Below, piece by piece: positions 7,014 through 13,601 of a stretch of DNA of 21,516 nucleotides. The DNA is from a virus. The notes below the pieces were generated by a model, which worked only from the letters and a program-made list of their open reading frames with translations, was not told where the DNA came from and did no database searches. The DNA lies in IMG/VR virus record IMGVR_UViG_3300031952_000174, positions 1 through 21,516 of that record; one strand, given 5' to 3'. The position numbers and the translations under genes are program-made. Within the stretch, counting starts at the first letter, position 1, and every line of letters starts with the position of its first letter.

Positions 7014-7973
7014 TTAATTTGTTTCCTCATCGAGATTCACAAAATTATTTACTTCTCTATCGTCAAATTCTCTTTCTATTTCTTCATTTTCGTCAACGTT
7101 AAAATCACGGCTTCCTGTAATAAATCCCCTGAGAGGGCGAACAATATACTTTTGAAAATATTCCTCGGTGTTACCCACGTCTCTGTAAATCTCTCCACGC
7201 GGGTCGGATTTTAGCCATTGGGCTGGTTCTTCGCGCTCTATGTCCGCAATCCATTGTCCGAAACTATCCCCTCCTGCGTTTAAAGCATTAGCTTTAGCTA
7301 CATTCGGAGAAATAGCCAATTTTGTCATTAGTTCTTGTAATTCTTTAACTAGTTTTATCGTATTGTTTCCGGCTAATCTCTCTTTTTTAATGTCTAAAAG
7401 ATTAAAACACACTTGCTTCAAAAGAACAACTTCTGCCCGGGTGTCCGTAGAATGGGTTTGTTTAAATTCTGCAAATTCTTTTTCTAAAAATAAAACATCT
7501 TCTTCTGGAATATCGTTTCCCCAAAATTCTATAACGTCTTGGGGGATGGGTATTTTTTTAATATCCACCTGTTTTTCAGTAAAAATTGTTCCTACATCCT
7601 CATATTGAAAATCGTTTATTCCCCCTTTATCCATCGACTTTTTAGTTGCTGTCAATTTCATCAAGTAGATGGAAAAAATAGCACTTACATTTTTACCATT
7701 ATCTATTAAAGTCTGTATGTGAGCTTTTGTGGCATCAAGAGCCTCATTGGTAAACCTAACATTCAGCGCTTGACACATGCGGTGGGTGGTTTTTTCCATA
7801 CTTTCATATTGTTGATAAAAATAATCGTATAGGTCCCCAATACATTTTTTGCAGACCGAAAATTTTCCATTTTTATCTATAATCATTCCGTCATAGGCAT
7901 TATAAAAATTATCAGCCGACAGGACCTTCATGCATTTTCGACAGTAGTATTTTTCTTTTTCATTATTTTCCAT
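7014..7973 (-). CDS. Zinc-ribbon protein, candidate terminase small subunit or packaging factor
   Basis: A 319-residue protein with an N-terminal four-Cys zinc ribbon, C-R-K-C at residues 11-14 and C-K-K-C at 41-44, spaced by about 26 residues. The middle is helical (E-F-A-E-F-K-Q-T, then L-V-K-E-L-Q-E-L-M), and the C-terminus is strongly acidic (repeated D-E-N-E-E, then D-D-R-E-V). It sits immediately upstream of terL, the usual position for the small terminase subunit, which recognises the packaging site. The zinc ribbon would suit DNA binding and the acidic tail would suit protein contacts. The length is greater than most small terminases (100-200 residues), and I do not recognise a specific family, so the role is inferred from position. 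The ribosome binding site is weak (AAAGG). Confidence 0.55.
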   Translation of the reverse strand: MENNEKEKYYCRKCMKVLSADNFYNAYDGMIIDKNGKFSVCKKCIGDLYDYFYQQYESMEKTTHRMCQALNVRFTNEALDATKAHIQTLIDNGKNVSAIFSIYLMKLTATKKSMDKGGINDFQYEDVGTIFTEKQVDIKKIPIPQDVIEFWGNDIPEEDVLFLEKEFAEFKQTHSTDTRAEVVLLKQVCFNLLDIKKERLAGNNTIKLVKELQELMTKLAISPNVAKANALNAGGDSFGQWIADIEREEPAQWLKSDPRGEIYRDVGNTEEYFQKYIVRPLRGFITGSRDFNVDENEEIEREFDDREVNNFVNLDEETN

Positions 7974-8008
7974 TTTATTTTACCTTTATAAAATTAGACT
8001 TTTATATA

Positions 8009-8036
8009 TTCTGGCGGAGTACGACCCCCGCCAGAA
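8009..8036 (-). terminator. 9-bp perfect inverted repeat (terminator or operator)
   Basis: Arms 8009-8017 and 8028-8036 are perfectly complementary (TTCTGGCGG/CCGCCAGAA) around a 10-base loop. This is the most GC-rich stretch of the intergenic gap and lies just after the nucleosidase stop. On the minus strand it is followed by an A/T run but no clean U-tract, so it is an imperfect intrinsic terminator. Because the predicted -10 box ends 3 bases before it, it could instead be an operator. Confidence 0.5.
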
Positions 8037-8038
8037 CA

Positions 8039-8068
8039 ATTATATACAAACCCTATATTATTTTTCAA
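8039..8068 (-). promoter_or_regulatory. Promoter-like sequence upstream of the packaging genes
   Basis: On the minus strand TTGAAA (8063-8068) is separated by 18 bases from a perfect TATAAT (8039-8044). It overlaps the end of the nucleosidase gene and would start transcription near 8032, inside the adjacent inverted repeat, driving the zinc-ribbon gene, terL, portal and downstream genes. In DNA this AT-rich such matches arise by chance, so this is a moderate call. Confidence 0.38.
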
Positions 8069-9014
8069 GTCCTATTTTGTAGTTATCAATAAAAGCTAAA
8101 GTAACAGCAGCCGAGTTATCAGCGGCAAGTTGGAAGAAAGTCCCAATTTGATTTTCTCCCTCTCCTCCTCCTGCAAGGTCACTGAGCGACCTAAAGCCAA
8201 GGAAAGGAATTTCGTTTGAATAAGCTACCTGTGCAACAGCGGCTGTTTCCATAGATAAAGAATCTGCGGTAAATGTTGCCCATACATACTCTCTAAATTC
8301 CGCATTATCGACAAAGGTTTGACCGTCTACTCCATTTCCACCAATTTTAATTATGGGTTGTTTATCTAAACAAACACCATCAGGGGTACATTTTTGAAGA
8401 AGTGTTTCTGGAATTGATTTTGTATATGAAAGCAATTCTTGAGAAACAGGAAACCAGAACATAGATACTCCTTCATCGGGTATAGCACCTTTTTTGTTGA
8501 CTGTAACTGAATTAGGAAACATCATCCCGTAATTCGGAAATTCTGGTATTCCCCCAAAAGGTAAAATAAATTCTCCATCAACCTCACGAGCAAAAGTCAT
8601 TTCTTGATATTGCGCCCATTGTGCGGGTATAACAACATCACCAATATTTAAGCTTGGATTAACTCCTCCGGCAATACCTGAGAAAATTAAATCCCTCACA
8701 TTGAAATTGTCAAAAAGAAGTTGGGTGTTACTGGCAGCGTTAACCATACTGACCCCGCTAAGAAAAAGGACAACATCAACCCCGTGAATGTTCCCCGTTG
8801 TAAATGTTTTACCGTTTAAAACATATTCGGTTTTGTCGGTGGTTTCCGAAAGCAGGATTTCAAGCTCACTATCAAAGGCGGATTCTACGCCAAGTCTAGG
8901 GGTGTTATCTAAAAGCCCCCCGGATTTTATTATGGGGAGCGAATATGCAAATGTTGCCACAAGAGCTATGACCAGAACTAGAATAACTACAATATAAACT
9001 TTATTACTTTTCAT
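8058..9014 (-). CDS. Exported or membrane-anchored MTA/SAH nucleosidase-family protein (PNP_UDP_1)
   Basis: A 318-residue protein of the purine nucleoside phosphorylase / 5'-methylthioadenosine-S-adenosylhomocysteine nucleosidase superfamily, which cleaves the N-glycosidic bond of nucleosides. Residues 6-29 form one hydrophobic segment after a short basic start, a signal anchor or signal peptide without a lipobox Cys. Family motifs are S-G-V-S-M-V-N-A-A (86-94), S-G-I-A-G-G (112-117), S-M-E-T-A-A (254-259, ribose-binding Glu256) and S-L-S-D-L-A-G-G (276-283, catalytic Asp279). A C-T-P-D-G-V-C pair suggests a disulphide and extracytoplasmic folding. ATG 9014 has an AGGAGA site. The enzyme class is clear; the exact substrate is not. 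It lies between a virion structural gene and the packaging genes, an unusual place for such an enzyme. Confidence 0.88.
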   Translation of the reverse strand: MKSNKVYIVVILVLVIALVATFAYSLPIIKSGGLLDNTPRLGVESAFDSELEILLSETTDKTEYVLNGKTFTTGNIHGVDVVLFLSGVSMVNAASNTQLLFDNFNVRDLIFSGIAGGVNPSLNIGDVVIPAQWAQYQEMTFAREVDGEFILPFGGIPEFPNYGMMFPNSVTVNKKGAIPDEGVSMFWFPVSQELLSYTKSIPETLLQKCTPDGVCLDKQPIIKIGGNGVDGQTFVDNAEFREYVWATFTADSLSMETAAVAQVAYSNEIPFLGFRSLSDLAGGGEGENQIGTFFQLAADNSAAVTLAFIDNYKIGLEK

Positions 9015-9030
9015 ACTTTTCTCCTATTTT

Positions 9031-9087
9031 TTATGATTTTTTTAAAGCATTGTAAACAGCGAGCGGGTCGTAGTAATTTATTTTTAT
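9031..9087 (-). CDS. Possible 18-residue ORF with AUA start
   Basis: In the 104-base gap before the nucleosidase gene, an AGGAG (9097-9101) is followed 9 bases later by ATA at 9087, opening a frame that ends with TAA at 9031. The peptide is I-K-I-N-Y-Y-D-P-L-A-V-Y-N-A-L-K-K-S (Met first if AUA initiates). There is no ATG, GTG or TTG between the preceding in-frame stop and this point. A good ribosome binding site with no other start to serve, and a non-random peptide (Y-Y-D-P-L-A-V-Y-N-A-L), suggest translation from a rare AUA codon. It may instead be a remnant of a larger gene. Confidence 0.35.
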   Translation of the reverse strand: MKINYYDPLAVYNALKKS

Positions 9088-9118
9088 ATATTTACTCTCC
9101 TATAATAAAATTCAGATT

Positions 9119-9400
9119 TTATCTTTCTTTTACGTCTATCTTAATCGTTCTTTCGTCCACCCTGCTTGCGCTTGTTGTCATTTTACAAGCTATAGAATAT
9201 CTTGTTCCAACACAACCGCTAGTTAACCATGCAACAACGCTCCCGGTTATTGTGCTTGTACTATAAAGATTAACTATTCCGCAGGGGGAAGTGTCTATTA
9301 CATAATCAGAAATAGTTTCACCATTATCCAGCCACTGTGACCAATCAAAACCATAATCTAATGTTGCATTCGGGTCTTTAATAAAAACATTTGATGACAT
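9119..9400 (-). CDS. Small phage structural protein (fibre/tail adaptor-like)
   Basis: A 93-residue beta-rich protein beginning with K-D-P-N-A-T-L-D-Y-G-F-D-W-S-Q-W-L, then G-E-T-I-S-D-Y, and ending R-V-D-E-R-T-I-K-I-D-V-K-E-R. This K-D-P-[DN]-A-x-L-D-Y-x-x-D-W-S-x-W-L opening with an R-x-D-x-R-[ST]-I ending is a pattern I recognise from small proteins conserved in many tailed phages next to tail-fibre or head genes, probably an Ig-like fold that binds fibres or decorates the virion. Its ATG overlaps the stop of the 723-residue gene (TAATG), and its GGAGGTGAT ribosome binding site encodes the G-G-D C-terminus of that protein, so expression is coupled. The assignment to a virion role is inferred from the family pattern and context. 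Confidence 0.72.
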   Translation of the reverse strand: MSSNVFIKDPNATLDYGFDWSQWLDNGETISDYVIDTSPCGIVNLYSTSTITGSVVAWLTSGCVGTRYSIACKMTTSASRVDERTIKIDVKER

Positions 9401-11571
9401 TAATCACCTCCCGCTATATAAATTGTTCTATCCTTATTGTCATTTCTTACTATAAAAGTTATTCTATTTTCATGCTTAATATAATATACCCTGTTTTCGT
9501 ATTCAATAATATCGTTTCTATTTTCAGCTTCAATATATAATCTTCTATATTCTATATAAATTGTTCTATCTTTATTGTCATTTCTTACTATAAAAGTTAT
9601 TCTATTTTCATATTTAATATAATATACTCTGTTTTCGTATTCAATAATATCATTTCTATTTTCAGCTTTAATATATAATCTTCTATATTTACCAGAAGTC
9701 ATTAAAAAATAAGTTAAGTGAAGCGCAAAAGCGATTTGTACTTGAATAGTATTATCGATTATTAAACTAAAAGTTAGTACATATGGGCTTAATGTTATAT
9801 TACCAGAGATTTGTGTTTGAATAGCATCATCGGTCTCTAAACTAAAAATAGGTGTTGTCCATGTTAAATTGTCTGATATTTGGGTTTGTGTAACATCCTG
9901 AACTATTATACTATAATGAGAACTTAATATTATATCTTCAACAACTTGCAATTGAAAAACATAATCAACTTTTAATGTATAATAAACAAATAATGTTACG
10001 CTATTCGAAGTTTGAACATGAACAGTATTATTAATTGCTAATATTTGATGCTGAATTAATTCTACTTTGTCGCCCGTTTGTAATTGGGTTGTATTATTAA
10101 CCGTTAATATATGATGCTGAATTAAAGCAATTGCATTAGCGATTTGTAGTTGAGTAGAATTATTAACTGCTAAAGTATAGTGTTGACTTAATACTATATT
10201 ATTGCTGCTTTGCAATTGAATTGCGTTTTGTACAGTTAATATTTGATGTTGCGTAAGATTTACATTTCCAGCAGTTTGTAATTGTATTGTGTTCTGTACT
10301 GGAAGTGTACCACCCTGAGCCAAGTTTATATTATCAGAAATTTGTAGTTGTGTAGCATTTTGAATTATTAATATCTGATGCTGTGTTAATGCCACATTTT
10401 CAGAAGTTTGTGCTTGAACAACATTATTAATTGCTAAGACCCGATGTTGAATTAAAGCTATCTTATCGCTAATTTGTGACTGAGTAGCACTATTTACAAC
10501 TAATACCCGATGTTGAATTAAAGCTATATTATCGCTAATTTGTGACTGAGTAGCACTATTTACAACTAATACCCGATATTGTGTCAATACTATATTATTA
10601 CTGGATTGTAATTGACTTGTGTTGTTTATTGCTAAAACTTGATGTTGAGTCAAAACTATGTTATTAGAAGTTTGTAATTGTGTAGCATTTTGTACTGTTA
10701 ATACATAATCTTGAGTTAAATCAACTTTATCGCTTGTTTGCGCTTGAGTTGAATTTTGTATAACCAATACTTGATGTTGAGTTAATATTACAGCATTAGA
10801 TGTTTGTAGCTGTATAGCGTTGTTGACTAAAATTGTATAATATGCAAATAATATAACATTGTCAGATGCCTGTGTTTGCACCGTATTATTAATAACCAAA
10901 ATATAATGTTGTATTAATAAGATATTATCAGAAGTTTGTAATTGTGTTGTATTACTTGTTACTAAAATATAATGTTGTGTTAATGCTACATTATTGCTGG
11001 TTTGTAACTGAGTAGCATCTTGAATTGTCAATATTCGATGCTGTGTTAATGCTACATTATCACTTGATTGTGCTTGCGCAACATTAACGACTGTTAAAGT
11101 ATAATAAGCAAGTAAGACTACATTATCACTAGTATGTGACTGAGTAGCATTATTTGTAATTAATATTTGATGTTGTGCTAAAGATATATTATTACTGGTC
11201 TGTAACTGAGCAACACCCTGAATAGTCAATACTTGATGTTGTGTTAATACTACATTTTCACTTGTTTGTGATTGAATAGAACTGTTAACTACTAATAAAT
11301 AATCCTGAATTAAAACTATATTTTCAGAAGTTTGTGCTTGTGTGGCATTAGTAACTGTTAAAGTATAATGAGCAAGCAAGACCACATTATTACTAGTATG
11401 TGACTGAGTAGCATTATTTATAACTAATATTTGATGTTGCGTTAAGGCTACATCGTCACTGGTCTGTACTTGGGTAGCATTATCAACACTTAAAAAAGGG
11501 ATTTCACTTCCAAAGTCAATATTGAAAGCAGCCCCCGGATTTAATAGTTTAATATCATGGGAGTATGCCAT
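9400..11571 (-). CDS. Repeat protein with about 26 copies of a 22-residue unit, likely fibre or virion surface protein
   Basis: A 723-residue protein. Residues 1-28 are unique (M-A-Y-S-H-D-I-K-L-L-N-P-G). Residues about 29-610 are tandem 22-residue units with core A-T-Q-x-Q-T-S-x-N-V-x-L-T-Q-H followed by a hydrophobic strand ending in V-N-N. Residues 629-719 are two nearly identical 46-residue blocks rich in E-N-R (Y-R-R-L-Y-I, E-Y-E-N-R-V-Y-Y-I, then D-R-T-I-Y-I). The alternating polar/hydrophobic pattern and absence of Cys fit an elongated beta-structured fibre. It shares both the 22-residue unit and the E-N-R motif with the giant protein two genes upstream, so the two are paralogous. The start has GGAGG 7 bases upstream. 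The function is inferred from architecture and from its place beside structural genes; no enzymatic domain is visible. Confidence 0.78.
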   Translation of the reverse strand: MAYSHDIKLLNPGAAFNIDFGSEIPFLSVDNATQVQTSDDVALTQHQILVINNATQSHTSNNVVLLAHYTLTVTNATQAQTSENIVLIQDYLLVVNSSIQSQTSENVVLTQHQVLTIQGVAQLQTSNNISLAQHQILITNNATQSHTSDNVVLLAYYTLTVVNVAQAQSSDNVALTQHRILTIQDATQLQTSNNVALTQHYILVTSNTTQLQTSDNILLIQHYILVINNTVQTQASDNVILFAYYTILVNNAIQLQTSNAVILTQHQVLVIQNSTQAQTSDKVDLTQDYVLTVQNATQLQTSNNIVLTQHQVLAINNTSQLQSSNNIVLTQYRVLVVNSATQSQISDNIALIQHRVLVVNSATQSQISDKIALIQHRVLAINNVVQAQTSENVALTQHQILIIQNATQLQISDNINLAQGGTLPVQNTIQLQTAGNVNLTQHQILTVQNAIQLQSSNNIVLSQHYTLAVNNSTQLQIANAIALIQHHILTVNNTTQLQTGDKVELIQHQILAINNTVHVQTSNSVTLFVYYTLKVDYVFQLQVVEDIILSSHYSIIVQDVTQTQISDNLTWTTPIFSLETDDAIQTQISGNITLSPYVLTFSLIIDNTIQVQIAFALHLTYFLMTSGKYRRLYIKAENRNDIIEYENRVYYIKYENRITFIVRNDNKDRTIYIEYRRLYIEAENRNDIIEYENRVYYIKHENRITFIVRNDNKDRTIYIAGGD
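9414..9689 (-). repeat. 138-bp tandem duplication in the 3' end of the 723-residue gene
   Basis: Two direct copies, 9414-9551 and 9552-9689, differ at only 6 of 138 positions by my count, and all six differences are transitions. The unit is exactly 46 codons, so the frame is kept. It duplicates the E-N-R motif block at the C-terminus. Confidence 0.9.
9742..11487 (-). repeat. Tandem 66-bp (22-codon) repeat array in the 723-residue gene
   Basis: About 26 degenerate in-frame units. On the plus strand each is seen as a recurring TGATGTTGAGTTAA-like word plus a GTTTGTAATTG-like word at 66-base spacing. Two adjacent units near 10439-10570 are almost identical, showing recent unit duplication. No spacers intervene, so this is a coding repeat and not a CRISPR array. 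Confidence 0.92.
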
Positions 11572-11585
11572 AACTGCACCTCCCT

Positions 11586-13565
11586 TTAAACTGCTAAGGC
11601 ACTAGCAGACCTTCCTATATGAGTTCCATCTTGACTTGCTGAAGCATAAACGGGATAGACATTATCAAAAATATTCAATGTATAAGAACCGCTAGAGGTG
11701 CTCAAAGCAGACCCGCTCCAGGCATTATCTGTAGCTCTTATCACATCCACTAGCACATTTGAACCACTTGCGGCAGGATTTGAAAATGAACCGCTCACAA
11801 CAAAAGTATTGCTATGATGAGTCAGATACATCTTCAACCAAAACAACGCTGCGGTGGAATAGTGCGCACGATATTTTCTTGCGCTTTCGATGTTCATTTG
11901 CCCTATATGTAAATTATCTTGGTTGAAACTATCGAGACCCGCTCCGATTTGTTTATAAGTTGCTAATTCACCATCATTACTATGTACAAATACATCAATA
12001 TTTCTCCAACCGTCCCCGTTAAATTCTCCAGCTAGTTTTTCAGAATGAATAGAAATCCCATTAACCGCTGCTCCCCATCTAGAACCGATTTCATAACCAA
12101 CACCGTTTAGAAAATATTCGGGGTTTACAATTGTAGGTGTTCTTTGTGTTGCCGTTGCAATTTCGTTCATAGTAGCCACAGCACCGGAAGTTGCTTGGGA
12201 AGCCAAAAACCAAATAGTCGTATGGTTGTGGGCTTTCTCTTCTTGCGGAGAAGAGGCGGAAGTATAATTAATATAAGTTAGACCGACCAAACTATTAACC
12301 GTTGCGGCAACACTTGTATAGACTTTAAGATTAAGGGTATTTTTACCTCTCGCTAAAGTAAAACCTGAATTATGGTCAACTCTATGTACGAGAGCATGTC
12401 CACCAGAGTTAACCAGAGCCGTGAGGGTATATGGTCTTGCTGTTTGTCCTCCCGCTAAAAGATTGAAAGTAGCACCGCCCGCAGATTGCGCATAGAATAA
12501 AACGCCAGATTGTGCTAATATTGGATTAGGCTCTTCTACCCATAAATCCCTTTGAAAATAATTTCCATCGGCGGATGTAGTTGACCCCACATAACCGGGA
12601 TTTGTATCTAAAGGTAATATTACCGAGTTCATTACACTTGCGGAGGTTGAGTCATATTCATAGGTTACACAATATAATCCTCCAAATGTATCAAATCTTG
12701 TGGCAGTACTTGAATATGCTTTAAAAGCACTGGCTGCGCTTGCACTGATTGAATAGGGGGTTATTACTACACCAGAACCATTGGTATATTTGGTTAACCA
12801 AATATCATAAAAATAAGTCCCTGTATTCAATGCTTGTTCCAAATAACATCTTGATGCTGCTGTATTATTGTTTATCTGATAAAGTGCCCAAAAGTCTGTT
12901 GTTGCCGCACCCCCGTCATTACCAAACATTTCAAACCAAGTCGATAAATAGGTCTTATTTGTTTCAGGAAGAAATGTATCTAAAGCTGGAATTTGATTGG
13001 CGGGGGCGGGCGTTGTACCTCCCGTTCCTATTTCAATTGCGGTAGCAATTAAAGGCGAACTTCCGCTTTGAATAGGAACACGTACAGTTTTTACACTTCT
13101 TGAACCTGAACTATCATATTCATAAGTTATAATTAATTTTGCTGTTAGATTTTCGACATCGGCTGCTGTAGCTGTTGCTATGGCGAGACTGGCTTGACAG
13201 CTTTGGCTTGCGCTTGCTCCAAAGTTTGAAACAAAGTAATTGGTAACATCTCGAATAACTAGACCCGCCTCATGGTCGCCTGTATTGGCTTGTGCGGTAG
13301 GGGAAAAATCTACATCACTAGCTGCCGCAACACCGAGCCTAATACCCATACGCCAGCCAGAAACATTATAAACAGTGGTAAAAGCATCACGCCAGCCACA
13401 TTCCAGTATTACTGATTTGAAGGTTCTCGATGTTATTTCTGGTATAGTTAAACCAATCAAAGGAAAATCCCAACGTGTAGACGCTCCCAGCGATGTACCA
13501 GTTGTTATGTTGCTTCCAGTGGTAGCAAAAACATATTCAACAGTTTTTTCAGCATCAGCAGCCAT
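11586..13565 (-). CDS. 659-residue beta-rich virion structural protein
   Basis: A protein rich in Ala, Ser, Thr and Asn with no signal peptide. It contains two or three related beta-sandwich-like stretches with recurring T-Y-E-Y-D-S-[ST]-[GS] segments (near residues 150 and 300) followed by V-x-[IL]-P-[IL], suggesting duplicated domains. The C-terminal about 75 residues (G-S-F-S-N-P-A, W-S-G-S-A-L-S-T, S-Y-T-L-N-I-F) resemble a carboxypeptidase-regulatory-like or Ig-like fold, as is common in phage receptor-binding and tail proteins. The start is ATG 13565 with GGAAGG upstream. It lies between the two 22-residue-repeat proteins with gaps of 36 and 14 bases, so the three are probably one structural unit. 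I do not recognise a specific family; a host-contact or neck/tail surface role is inference. Confidence 0.68.
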   Translation of the reverse strand: MAADAEKTVEYVFATTGSNITTGTSLGASTRWDFPLIGLTIPEITSRTFKSVILECGWRDAFTTVYNVSGWRMGIRLGVAAASDVDFSPTAQANTGDHEAGLVIRDVTNYFVSNFGASASQSCQASLAIATATAADVENLTAKLIITYEYDSSGSRSVKTVRVPIQSGSSPLIATAIEIGTGGTTPAPANQIPALDTFLPETNKTYLSTWFEMFGNDGGAATTDFWALYQINNNTAASRCYLEQALNTGTYFYDIWLTKYTNGSGVVITPYSISASAASAFKAYSSTATRFDTFGGLYCVTYEYDSTSASVMNSVILPLDTNPGYVGSTTSADGNYFQRDLWVEEPNPILAQSGVLFYAQSAGGATFNLLAGGQTARPYTLTALVNSGGHALVHRVDHNSGFTLARGKNTLNLKVYTSVAATVNSLVGLTYINYTSASSPQEEKAHNHTTIWFLASQATSGAVATMNEIATATQRTPTIVNPEYFLNGVGYEIGSRWGAAVNGISIHSEKLAGEFNGDGWRNIDVFVHSNDGELATYKQIGAGLDSFNQDNLHIGQMNIESARKYRAHYSTAALFWLKMYLTHHSNTFVVSGSFSNPAASGSNVLVDVIRATDNAWSGSALSTSSGSYTLNIFDNVYPVYASASQDGTHIGRSASALAV

Positions 13566-13601
13566 AAGCGCCTTCCTTTTTTATAATCATGTTATTGTGT
13601 A

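Noticed and set aside
6998-7030. ATG at 7030 as the terL start
   Set aside because: It has no ribosome binding site and overlaps the upstream gene, whereas ATG 6997 has GGAG at 7 bases.
11586-13565. Possible diversity-generating retroelement target in the 659-residue protein
   Set aside because: No reverse transcriptase or template repeat is visible in the window, and I found no variable-region duplication.
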